From Inia geoffrensis (Eukaryota; Chordata; Mammalia; Artiodactyla; Iniidae): DNA of 64,000 nt. A program made the position numbers and the translations under genes. The stretch spans positions 4,531,001 through 4,595,000 of the forward strand of contig CM070899.1 of assembly GCA_036417435.1 (NCBI GenBank), given 5' to 3'. Below are positions 45,806-56,440 of the stretch, one piece after another (positions within the stretch are counted from its first letter, which is position 1; the number at the start of each line of letters is the position of its first letter). A model generated the notes under the pieces. The model made no database searches, had not been told where the DNA came from, and saw nothing but the letters and a program-made list of their open reading frames with translations.

Positions 45806-48530
45806 CTGGCTGAGGGACCAGCCCGGGTTCCTTGTCTGAAATGACTGGGCTGCCCTCGTTCAGCCTTGGGGGCAGGGGTGACCTCCACAGGGCAGAAAGA
45901 TTCGGGTAAGACGACAAAGGCACCCAGGTACCCAGGGATGGCACCCTTGTCACAACTGCCTAACTGTCCCAGTCCTGCCAGCCTCGGGGTCCCGACAGCT
46001 GCTCTGACCCGCCGAGGGGGGGCAGCATCGTGCTGCAGGTGGAGAGCGCGGGCTGGCGCCGCAGACAGACAGACAGACTGCCCCGCCACCCGGCTCAGGA
46101 GCTGGGAGCAGCCCTGGGAGAAACCGTTTGCTTTCTCAGAGCCTGGGGTGGGGGTGTGTGTGGGGTGGTGTCGGCTGTTTTCCGTCGTTGCTGTTGTTTC
46201 AATCAATTAAAAGATGGCTTTGAAACTGTCGATGTGACAATGTTTGGCAAAGTATTTACAAGTGCGTCACAGCCTCTGCGGCATCACATGGAGGTGGGGC
46301 GGGGGAGGGGGGGTGCGGCAGAAGAAATCACGCACGTGCGAAATTCTGCAAATACCGGATCCTGATCTGGGTAGCAGCAAAGGGTTCAAACGAGCTTTGG
46401 TGTGGATTTGAAAAGTCACCTGCCCAAATCTCTAACGGGGCAGAGGCCATGGGGCAGCCTGGCTAGAGAGGGGATTCCCACTAATGGTTCCTTTTGCCCC
46501 AGACACAAGCAGAGCCTAGCATCCTCACCCAGGCACGAGGACGTTAGGGATGGACGGGGCTCCATGCTAGAGGCACGGACAGCTCCACTAACGGCACAGA
46601 GAAACACCCCAGTGTGAGACGGGTGTCTGACCAAAGCCTACGCTCCAGAGTAAATAAACTGAAAATATAGGAGAGAGGGGTCTTTGTGCTTGGTGGCCGA
46701 GGAAGTTCACTTTTGTGTAAAATGCAAGTCATGCTCGCGCTAGGTAAGGCTGCACTGATGCACAAAAACCTCATTTAGGCTGGGCCTGGCCCAGGGAGCC
46801 GTTTCTGTGAAATTTAGGAGAAGTCAGGTTTAGCTGGAAGTTTTTCCAGGAATTATTAACCTCTCTAGACTGTAACCACTGTTTCTTCCAAACTGCCCTT
46901 GCCAAAGTCTATAAAATACGAGCCTAAAAAATCTGCCTGAAGAGCAGTCTGACATTTTATATATATTTATAAAAAAATAAAATAAACTATCGCCAAACTT
47001 TTTAGGAGAACCCAATTACAGCCGGCGGGGGGGCAGCCCCTTCCCCAGCCCCCCAGGGTTCGAGGAAAGGCCCGCGTCTCCCTTGGGAGGGTGTCCGCAC
47101 TGGGGCGACAGGAGCTGAGCCGTTCCCCCCTGGTCACTCGCCCTCCTGGCCTTTGTGTCTTCCCCTGCGGGTCTCTCTGCCCTGAAAAGGAGCTGCCTGT
47201 GTCTCTGGACGGAGGGTTAAGGACTTCGGACAGGATGAGGTGGGAAAGGCTGCTGATTTTCGCTGGGTACTGCATACCGGCTACCGTGCAGCGTGATTTA
47301 ATTGTGCTATTGTCTCACTCAGCCGCTCAATACGCTGTGTGGGCAATTATGATTCCTTCTTTTAATATCAGGAAACCAAGGCACAGAAATTCTTGGGGGA
47401 TTTGCCAAAGACACACAGCTCTATGCCTGCCCTGTAGCCAGGTTTGTGCTCGAGACGGCTGCCCTGCTGGGGTGCTTCCTACCCGTCCCCAACCCCAGGG
47501 AAACAGAGGGGACCAAAACCCTGAACACGCTAGTGCGCCTGTTCTTCCCAATAAGCAGGTGAAGTCCTCTGCCCCCAAGGGTGATGCAGACTTGGCATCA
47601 CGGCCCCTCTATCCGGAAGCCTGTGCTCTTTCTAGAACATGACCGTGTCTCAAAGATAGAAGCACCACTCTTAACCTTGTCCCCTCCCCAGGGCATCACC
47701 ATCACCCCAGCTGGTGGCCCTGCTGTCACATGCTACGTCACGGCTCCCTCTCATGTTCCAGAACCCGCTTTTCTCTCTGCCAAGGAGCAGGTCACAAAAG
47801 ATGCAATCAACCGTTTCCAGGATATAATTATGTTCTGAAAACCCATCATTGGCACTCCACCCCGAGACGTAGCACCCCAACCCATGCACCCCAGGACACA
47901 GTTTTCCAGGGCCTGGGGGAGCCTGGCGTGCACACCCAGGAGGGTGGGACAGAGCAGCTCGGGGCAGTGGGGATGGCAGCCTGGCCTCCCGGGTATATAT
48001 GCATCTGCAGTGTGACAGCGCTCTGAGGACTCACCCAGCGCCACAGAGTGTACAGCTCAGTCCTCTGAAGCTGCCCATGGGTCCGGGGGCATATGAGGCG
48101 GTTTTCACTTAGGGGAAGTCAGATCCAGGCGACATGGGAGCCAAGGGCACTGGAAAGGGACAAAGGAAAGGGGGTGATTAACATGTGGCCAGTTTCACGA
48201 ATTCAAGAAAAATGTAAAACGTTCTCCTAGACGAGACAAATATGTCAATGAGTCATCACGTTTCCACAGACTATGCTTTGCTGAACTTCAGCATGAGGTG
48301 TTGGGGGGCAGCGGTGCCTCTAAATTTGGGTTCACCCTAGCGAACATTTCAAGCCTTGTCTTAAGCTCCGCGAAGCTGGCTGGGACGGCTTGGCTGGAGC
48401 CCTGAAGGGTAAAAGGCAGAGCACACACACAGAGGAGAGGGTAGCTGGTAGGGGCTGCCATGTGCCTAGCACACATATGTGTGTGCGTGCGTGTGTGTGT
48501 GCATGGGGAGGGGGCACGAGGCTGGGGAGC
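45802..48530. other. Single-copy region, no gene seen
   Basis: No gene supported. It contains a G-run cluster at 46291-46316, a MIR-like relic at about 47330-47440 (antisense) and GT-rich simple sequence at 48476-48505. Frames opening across the GT/GA run are repeat artefacts. Confidence 0.55.
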
Positions 48531-48534
48531 TTCC

Positions 48535-48665
48535 AGCCAGACCCTGAAGGGTCTTACATGCCAGGCTAAGGCTCTTGGACCACGTCCCAGACACTCCGGG
48601 AAGTCAGATGGAGGATTTAAAGCAAGACAGCGACAAGGTCAAAACGGCATGTTAGAAAGATCACT
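48535..48665 (+). mobile_element. Single copy of the interspersed repeat seen in the 56-60 kb array
   Basis: CCCTGAAGGGTCTTACATGC, CCAGGCTAAGGCTCTTGGAC, GGATTTAAAGCAAGACAGCG and TGTTAGAAAGATCACTCAG follow the order of a widespread mammalian repeat, of which related pieces are amplified at 56.4-60.2 kb. Confidence 0.5.
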
Positions 48666-48679
48666 CAGTGAAAATAAAC

Positions 48680-48830
48680 TTTGCTGCAAACCATTTAATC
48701 TAGCTATCCCACCTCTAAGAAGCTGGACTAAAAGAACAGTCAGGGACGTGTTTACAGATTCAGCGACAAGAATGCTCACTGCAGGGTCGTTAGCAATGAC
48801 AACAACAAAAATAAAACAGGACAGCTTAGA
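48680..48830 (+). mobile_element. Old L1 ORF2 3' fragment
   Basis: TAGCTATCCCACCTCTAAGA, ACAGATTCAGCGACAAGAAT and GCTCACTGCAGGGTCGTTAG match the end region of old L1 ORF2. It abuts the first SNORD112-related unit. Confidence 0.6.
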
Positions 48831-48838
48831 TCTTTTTT

Positions 48839-48910
48839 AGCAGGCGTCAGTTCAACAAAATCATATTAATTAAAACCTCGGTTCGTGACATGCTCTCCTC
48901 ATTTATCTAT
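48839..48910 (-). pseudogene. SNORD112-like decayed copy
   Basis: GGCGTCAG keeps a D box. The C side reads CTCCTCATTTATCTATG, so the C box is lost. The body has the ATTAATTAAAACCTCGGTTC segment of the family. It lies 262 bp from SNORD112 and shares the spacer type of the main array. Confidence 0.6.
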
Positions 48911-49171
48911 GCCAGGACCTCTTTTATTTTATGTTATCTTTCTTATTTATTTTCTTAAATAATATAACGAGCACACATGGACCCGTGACCCACCCCGATG
49001 ACTAGGACTCTGACCAAAGCATCTATAGGCTCACACTGGCCTACCCCAGCAGACTTACAGCTGGGATTTTCAACAATAGAGGAAGCTCTAATCAACAATG
49101 GTGCAAACACACCCCGGAATATTAAACAGCTCTTAAAAAGAATGAAACAGCCGAGACCCATTGTCTTTTAA

Positions 49172-49245
49172 TGGACCTCAGTATTCTGCGCAGAACTGGA
49201 TTAATCATGATCTTTTGTTCACAAACACTTTCTCATCATTGGTCC
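49172..49245 (-). ncRNA. SNORD112: SNORD112 box C/D snoRNA
   Basis: A 74-nt unit with perfect terminal stem TGGACC/GGTCCA, C box ATGATGA and D box CTGA on the - strand. The interior contains GTTTGTGAACAAAAGATCA and the ATTAATCCAGTTCTG segment, which I recognise from mammalian SNORD112 (14q(0)). It is the only fully canonical member of the family in the window. It lies about 12 kb upstream of the RTL1 start codon on the opposite strand, the expected place in MEG8. It is an imprinted, maternally expressed, intron-encoded snoRNA without known rRNA target. A SNORD113 member is the alternative name. Confidence 0.88.
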
Positions 49246-49549
49246 AGGCATGTCCCTCTTTTATTTTGCTAATTTATGCATTCATATATTCATTTGTAAT
49301 AATGTCATAAGCACTTGTGAGCCCACTCCTCAAATCCGGACCTTGGCAATTACTTACACCTGCTTCCACATGCCAGCCCCCCCCACCCCCTGGGTAAGGA
49401 CCCGGAGCTTTACTGACAGCAACAAGGTGGTGAACTCAACTTCGGTGTGTACAGATTACAGGCTACTAAGGTGTTGTTATAAGGAATGGTGTTTATCTTT
49501 TATGATCTCCAAGCACATTCTTGAGTGAAGAAAAGCTGTACAAAAAGAA

Positions 49550-49840
49550 ATGTACATGGTGATACAGTTTACGTTAAAAAAAAAAAATCATATATTGGAG
49601 AGGTCTATTTAGATACATATGCAAATGCACAGGAAAAAAGAAAAGTCTGGAACCAGACACCTGACTCTGACAACAGGAGTTAAAATGGTGGTCATTGGGG
49701 GGTGGGGGTGGGGGGGCGACTGGGATGGAGGACGGAGTTGACGATGGCTTTACCTTTTATCCACAGTGTTTGATATTCCGTAATGAGTGTATTAATTATC
49801 AATGCATTTCTTGCATAATTAAAATAAACATTTTGTGTGT
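49550..49840 (+). mobile_element. Old retroelement 3' end
   Basis: TACATATGCAAATGCACAGG, AAAAGTCTGGAACCAGACAC, the GTGGTCATTGGGG region, TTTGATATTCCGTAATGAGT and AATTAAAATAAAC form the typical end of an old mammalian retroelement. A strong G-run cluster lies at 49697-49723. Confidence 0.5.
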
Positions 49841-49909
49841 GGGTTTTGTTTTGCTTTGCTGTGTTTGTGTGTGGGGTTTCTGTTAGCTTTTAGCTTTTGT
49901 TTTTTAACA

Positions 49910-52380
49910 AATACAAAAGGAAGAGCATTTTGACTGTTGGATCAGGAGTGAGTATATCTCCCCCAGACAAGTTCTGCAGACATGAGGGATTTATTGTATC
50001 TCCCAGATCATTCTTTTCAGAATTTTCTATGTTCTAAAACTGGAGCCCTGGGCCTCCGAGTGGCGTGTCAGTGACATGAGGCCAGCAGGTGTGTGCCTGC
50101 TGGCTGTGACTGCACCACCCACAGGCCCCAAATCCCTCCAGAGCCACGGAGCGGGTGTCTGCAAGGCACCCATCGCGGAGGACTTTCCTTTCTGGTCTTT
50201 AAGAGGCCCGAAAGCTAATGCCCTGGCCCGTGTTCTCAGGGATTAGCTAACTAGAATGAGGACTCGGGAGAATGTGACACGAGACAGTCCTGGGCGAAGG
50301 GTACACGGGATCCTCTGGGGAGCAGCAGCCCTGTAGCCCACGTGCACCGGCAGACTCCCAGCCGGGCGGAACCCACAGCTGTCACATTGCCCACGCCCCA
50401 GTTCTAACCAACAGGGGGTGTGGCTAACATGTCAGCTCCCTGAGAATGGGGTGCAAACTTGCAGGTCCTTGCCTGCCCCCCTTCACATCCCGGGTAGCAC
50501 ACCGCACCCCGACTTCCCGTCAGAACCCCTTCTCTCCTCCAGACACCCCAACCCCTGCTTGCACAGTAAGCTTCAGACCCCGCTCCACAGGTACCCTCCG
50601 GCTGTCGCAGGCACGAACTAAATGCGCGACTGGGAAGACCCTTTATCCGCAGATAAAGACATCAAGGCTCGGCGAGCCCAAGAACACAAAACTAAGCCAA
50701 CTTGAAGCCCAAAGCAGCCTGAAATCAGGTTTTGTCCTGGCCTCCCTCTGCACAGATGAACTCATTAGTTAGCTGGTTAATGTCTCCCCCTCCCTAGGCT
50801 AACACAGGCAGGACCTGCTGAGTTCTCTCCCCTCTGCCAGGCAGACACATATTTTCAACCACGACTCTGGGCGGAAGAAACGTGAGTACAGGTTAGCCGG
50901 CCCTCTGCCGGCGCTCAATCACCTTTCCCACACGCGAGCCTCTGCTATTTATTACGTGGTGCTTTATCTTGGACAGGGTTTGGTCCTGGTGAATGCTTTG
51001 AGATGCTTGTCATAGTTTTGCAGATACAAAAGATTTTTATGATAAATAAAAATAAAATACAGCAGTACCCAGGTTACCTGTATCTGCCTCCGGACCGAGG
51101 TAATTCCACCCGAAGACGTTCGTTCCTCAGAAAGGCTACATAAATCCCACAATGCCAATAAAGTTACGGGGCTGACTCAAGAAAAGGCCCTCTGTACCCA
51201 ACGCTGACCTGTCTAACCCTCCCTGTTCCCCTCTGGACTCTACAAAAATGAGAAGGGCTTTCAAAGGGACAGTTAGGGGACAGGTCCACCTGAAAGACGA
51301 ACCATTTTTGCATATGCTGAGCACCTACTATGTGCCAGGCATTTTATATTTTACTTCATTAAAAGCATCAAGGCGACACTTGAAGACGGCTGTCCCCATC
51401 CTACCAGAGCAGGCGAGGGGAATTATAGTCCAAGGCCACCCACCTCCTCCCAGGGGAGCCCACCCTCTCTGCCCCCCGAGCAGACCCCTTAAGCCCCCAT
51501 CACAGATACCCCAGCTGTAGGCATCCCTCTGTATTACGGTGAGAGATTTTAACACCTCCCTGGGGGGATGTATAACGGACAGACAAGAGTAACAGTGTCA
51601 TTCTGGATTTTTAATTATATTACTATCTTAATATAGGGCCCCCAGTCTTTGAGGGCCCTACCTCCCAAAGAGGCTGTCAGTGTGACAGAGCAGGGCATAC
51701 GTACCTGGTCTGCTTCAAGGTCAGCCTAGGAGGGCCTCACGCTCCTCTGGGCAGGTGTGCCACCCTGGGGGCCAGGGCTGGGCCACACCCTGGCCTCGGG
51801 AACGCACTGACTCACTGCCCGCCGGGGGCAGTGAGCCTCAGCTGCAGAACAAAGGGCTTGAGTTAGTTCCCTCCTGAGGACTCTACACATTTACAAATTG
51901 ATCAAATGTACAAATCAGGGATTAAAAAATATCATTTTTCAGACCTTTCTATTCGATCCTGGGCCAGGCATCTACTCCCTTCCTGGAGAAAGCCGCCATC
52001 TCACCTCTCCACCACCTGGGAGGGGAGAAGAGAAAATGCCCACCAGGTGCCCTGGCAGAGGCGCAGGCCACCTCTCTGAGCCGCTGCCCCGGGCCTCACC
52101 TGCTGCTGGCGGCCCTACTCTACTGTGTGCTAAGGGGGAGGGGTGAAGCAAGGAGTAGCCAGTGCAGATTGACATCAGGGGCAGAACAAAACACTACAGG
52201 GGTCCAGCAAGAACAGGGGGCTTGCCGAGAGCTCAGGAGTCACGGAGCAAAGGCAGGACCCAAGTGCCGCCAGTGTGGACCTTAGCTGGGTTGACATGCG
52301 GGCCCTGAGACCGATGAGATGTGCGGCCTGGGTCATTCCCAGTTACAGAAGTAAGATCGACCCATAGGCTCTGAGGTTTT
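49910..52380. other. Single-copy region, no gene seen
   Basis: No supported gene. It holds a short MIR-like piece at 51310-51360 (GAGCACCTACTATGTGCCAG) and a 10-bp inverted repeat at 51811-51835. The start of the - strand MEG8 transcript may lie here or up to about 54.3 kb, but I cannot define exons. Confidence 0.5.
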
Positions 52381-52384
52381 TCTC

Positions 52385-52505
52385 TGGGCCTCAGGCTCCT
52401 CTTCTGCAAAATGGGGATAATAACTAACACCTTGACAGGGTATTCTGAGGATTAAAGGAATGAAAACAGTGCCTGGCACATAGTAAGGACTCAAGAAATA
52501 TCACG
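52385..52505 (+). mobile_element. MIR element
   Basis: TCTTCTGCAAAATGGGGATA, ATTCTGAGGATTAAAGGAAT and AGTGCCTGGCACATAGTAAG are the 3' half of MIR in sense orientation. Confidence 0.85.
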
Positions 52506-52529
52506 GAGGGGCCCAAACAGAGCGATGGG

Positions 52530-52560
52530 GGGACTGTATCACATGACGTGATACAGTCCC
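52530..52560. repeat. 31-bp perfect hairpin palindrome
   Basis: Arms GGGACTGTATCAC (52530-52542) and GTGATACAGTCCC (52548-52560) pair over all 13 bases around the 5-nt loop ATGAC. With small bulges the pairing can extend to ATGGG/CCCAT. It sits just 3' of a MIR. Confidence 0.9.
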
Positions 52561-53499
52561 ATGAGAAAAGCAGGACAGAGGCTGTGAGTGGACTGTGGTT
52601 GCTACTGTGGAGAGTGCATGCACCTCCCAAACCTAGGCTTTCATACTTAAAGAAACCCATTTATCCAATAACTTTCTAGAAAGAAGCAAAGCTCCAGTTG
52701 ACGGGACAGGAGCAGAGCCACTGATCACTCGCATCAAAGGTAAGACTCGGGGTGGGGATCTCATGCTGACCTCCGCCTGGGGGGCCTGGGCCAGCGCTCA
52801 GGAAGAGAGGTTAAAGGGTTTGCTTGCCTGCAAGAAAAAACCATGACATGGAGGACTCAATAGCTCTCTCCGCTCAAATACTTGAGCGGCTATAATTAGC
52901 AGGTCCTGGGCCAGCTGTCCTGTCCCTCTGCCCACGACCAAATCAGCCAAAATGAGTCGGGGATGACCGCGTGCGTGAGATTTTTGAGGAGACGGAGGGG
53001 AGACACCGAGGTCCCCATTCCTTTGGTCTGGGCTCCTGTCGGGCCATGAAACGCAAGTGGCCCCTCCAGTCCTCAGGGGCCCCAAATGGCCACTGCCCAC
53101 TGCACCCAGGGCATCAGCTCCTGCCCCTCAGTACACCAGTCCAGGGAAGAAAGCCTAAGCCTGGCTTTGAACACTGCCTCTGCCTCTTCCTTCCTGATCC
53201 GAGCTCTCTGAATCCCAGTTAAAGCTGTGAGACCAGAACACGCCCACCCCATAAGGAACAAAGTCAGTATCAGGGGCCCCGTGCCCAGGGTCGTGCCTGA
53301 TACAGAGCAGACACTCGGGAAACATCCATTTTAATAAATGAGCGCTAATTACCCCCATCTGGAGGACACATGCCTTCTTCACCCTACACCGCCCCCCTGC
53401 CCCCCATCCCTCACTAGCTCCAGTCACGGGCGACTTATTGCTGGGGCTGTTCAATGGCCTGGATCTGGGTGCCTTCGTCACCGCTAATAACGGCTCCTG

Positions 53500-53615
53500 G
53501 GCAAAAGCCACTTCACCCTCTGGACTCTGGTTCACTCACTTGCAAGGCAGGGTGTCATCACCTCTCAGGGTTAATGGGAAAATTAAAGTTGACACCATGC
53601 GTGAAAACACTGTCT
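53500..53615 (+). mobile_element. MIR element, diverged
   Basis: GACTCTGGTTCACTCACTTG, CAAGGCAGGGTGTCATCACC and GGTTAATGGGAAAATTAAAG follow the MIR 3' half. Confidence 0.6.
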
Positions 53616-54259
53616 GAGTCTGTCTGACCGTTCCAATTATAGCGGGTGTTCTAAAAGTAATAATCATAAGAGTCCTAATGAAAATAACAGGCCCTGACTC
53701 GTTGGCAGCATTTCACAGTTTACAAGGGGCTTGCTGCGCCCACCTCCCCTGGGAAGGCCGTGCTCCTTCCGTTATATAAATGGGGAGACTGAGGCCAGCC
53801 TCGGCCTCCCACTCCAGCCCAAGCTGCCCTGCACGTCCCCAGACCCCGTGCTCCTAGGCCTGCAGCCACGGCACACCAGGAACAGAGGGAGCCCACCAGA
53901 GATGCGAAAAAGTCCACCGAGACCCCTCCCAGCCCAGCTGTCAAACCTGGACCAACACTCAAAGAAGGCACCCAGCCTGTGTTCCCAACTGTGGAACTAG
54001 TACGAGAACCCCCAGTTTGTAAGAGTGGCTGGTGGAACTAACTTCCACCTGCTCAGCCAACCCCTCCCCTCACCCCTGCTCCCCCCAGGGTCACCCCTCG
54101 AGCCCCTCTCAGGACCCCAGAACTACAGGAGCCAAGTGAGAAGACCACAGCCCAAGCCTCCCTGCAGATGTGGGGAAACTGAGGGGCCAGGGGGAGGAGG
54201 GCATGCTGCAAGTCAGCGTGGGCCCCAGGCTGGCAGCTGGTGCGGGCTCCTCCCCCTGC

Positions 54260-54375
54260 CCACTTGCCTTGAAAGGCAAGAGCAGCCTCAGCACCAGCTG
54301 ATTGGCTCGGCCGATTGGGGCAGCCCAAAGGAGGAGGCCACCCTCCCCGTGACCCTCTCCCGGCCCCGCCCGCAG
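54260..54375 (-). promoter_or_regulatory. Minus-strand promoter candidate: GC box and two CCAAT boxes
   Basis: Read on the - strand: GGGCGGGGCC (54362-54371), then CCAAT at 54314-54318 and again at 54301-54305, then an 8-bp palindrome CTTGCCTT-GA-AAGGCAAG (54263-54280). Order and spacing suit a TATA-less promoter firing towards SNORD112, so it could start a MEG8-type transcript. In some mammals MEG8 is continuous with MEG3/anti-RTL1, in which case no separate promoter is needed. Confidence 0.35.
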
Positions 54376-56440
54376 GTGGCACGTTCCCCCTCCCCGCGTT
54401 ATTCTGGGCAGAGCGATCCAGCTGCCACTGGAGCTGCCAGTCAAGCGGTGGCAGGACAGGCACTCTGCATCGGAGGGAACACTGCTGGGTCAGGGGCACT
54501 GCCCTTCACCTTGATGGCCTGGGGAGGCGAGGGGCTGCAGGGACCGTCTCCAGGAGACCTCCACCTAGCCCAGGATGGAAGTGGAGGTGAAGCCCAGGGG
54601 ACAGCCCCAGCTCTGCCATAACTCGCTGTCTTCCTGAGTCACCGTTTCCCCCTTCTAGTGTCCCCAGTTATGTCTGAGGCCCGGTGGGGCCTGACAGTCA
54701 AGGACCTCTGTCCAGGCCCCAGGGGGAGAAAGGGGAGTAACAGAGACTAGCTGTTCTGGGTCAAGGTGAGAAGGGTCTCCTATCTGTAAGGCCCAAGGGG
54801 TCTTTAGCACAAGTCAGGGAGTTGAGTGCCAAGGCAGTCTCGGAAGGGAGGGACCCCCAACTTGAGCTCTGCCAGGCCAGCAGCCCCTGAAGGTCCCATG
54901 GTTCACTGGGACCCAGGACCCAACCCCAGCTCCTCTTGGGACCCTCAGGGTCCCACCACCCTTCTCCTCTGCTCCCAACTAACAAGCTGAATGCGGAGAG
55001 GGACCACGCCACTGTTCCACACCAGGGGAATTAAGAAGGACCCCCAGCCTCAGCCTGCTAAGGGCACAACTTGACCTTGACATTCGTTTAACAGAATAAC
55101 TAACAACAGCCTGTGGCCCTCCCAGCGCCCCTGTGCACCCACCCGCATTGTGATGCCCCATTCCATCCATGCCACCAGCAGCACTGGGGCAGTGCAGGGA
55201 GCAGCACATGAAAGACACTCATTTCCAGACGACCGAGCCCCCAAGACCCGGCGGTTGTGTCCCTCGAACCCAAGTGGTTCTGAGCACAGCCTTGAGGCAG
55301 CACAAGGCAGAGAGGGGTTTTCACCTGACAACAGCCCTGGTGCCCACCTGATGGCCCCGAAAGCCAGGGGGCTCCAGGTGTGACAGCCAGCGTCTGGGAG
55401 GCCGGAAAAGGGGAACACGAGAAGCCCTCCTTCCCCTTCCCCCCTCACCCCTCCTCTTTCTCGCTGTCCTACCTTTTCCCCAGCAACTCGGGCCTCCGCC
55501 CCACTCCCCTGTCCTAACCTCTCCCCTAATTCCTCCACCTCCGCCCCCCACCCCAGGCTCAACCCCGCTCCTAAACATCCTCTCAGCTCCTCTTCCAAGC
55601 TCTATTTTTAAAATCATATTTCCTTTACTGTGCAAGTGAGCTGACGGGGAGAGGTATTCGCTGAGGGATTGACCCCCCCGGCTCCCCACACCCAACCCTT
55701 CATAGACACACGTTGGCAGCCCTGACCCAATGGGCCACTTGCTCAGAGGCGAGCGAGGAGCTGACCTGACTGAGAAGGCTCCACGCACTGAAGGTGGTGA
55801 GGCTGGGCTGTCCGTGTATGAGGGTCGGGAGGGCAAGAAAGAGGGTCCAACCCAAAGACCCCAAACCAGGTGCACTAAATCATCCTGGATTTTGGAGGGG
55901 TTTTTTTTTTTTTTTTTTTGGTAAGGTTAAGAATTTCCAAATCAGTAGACATTTCTGAAAGAAATGTTTGTGAGGCTTTTGAGACTTCAGCCTGTATCCA
56001 GCTGCATTCATAGGATTGAGAATGCTACTTCCGGAGAGCCGAGGAGAGGCAGGGGCAGCCCCTGGGCTGCATGGGGCTGTGGTGGGTGGGCCCGTGGAGG
56101 ACAGGAGTCAGAAGGAAGCTCACAGTGGTTGTCCAAAGCGATACGTGGGTCTCCGACGATGCCCAAAGCTCTTGCAAAGGGGCAGACAGCTGAGCCCAGT
56201 GGAGCTTCAAGGGGGTGCTCACAGGAGTACAGGGAAACACCCGCCCTGCCCCTCCAGGACCCCGAGCTCACCTCCAGCACAGTATTGAACACAAGGGTGT
56301 GGTTCTCATCTCTTTGCTGGTGATGTTCTGCAAGGTTGCCTCCATTCCTTTATCTTGGAGATCTAGCATAATGCCTGGTCCGGAAAAAAGAATCAGGACA
56401 TGCTGCATGAATTAATGAATCATAGGTAGAGAGATGAGTC
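54376..56440. other. GC-rich single-copy region, no gene seen
   Basis: Short frames on both strands with no domain. An 18-base T run at 55902-55919 has no attached SINE body. It lies between the possible MEG8 promoter and the tandem array. Confidence 0.5.

Larger units (their letters stand above)
14217..54250 (-). ncRNA. Inferred MEG8-type host transcript of SNORD112, MIR370 and the array
   Basis: SNORD112, MIR370 and all about 64 snoRNA-like units have the same - strand polarity, as expected if one long non-coding RNA carries them in introns (MEG8/Rian in other mammals). It would extend past the left part of the window. Exon boundaries cannot be read. Only repeated TGGGTAAGGAG-type donor-like motifs are visible within array spacers, for example 30110-30124. 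Coordinates are the span of its cargo up to the promoter candidate, not transcript ends. Confidence 0.45.

Noticed and set aside
45606..46206. Frames with long SLSLSLSL/THTHTH stretches
   Set aside because: Direct translation of the GT/GA microsatellite.
55902..55919. T run as a SINE tail
   Set aside because: No SINE body follows on either side, so it is a simple homopolymer.
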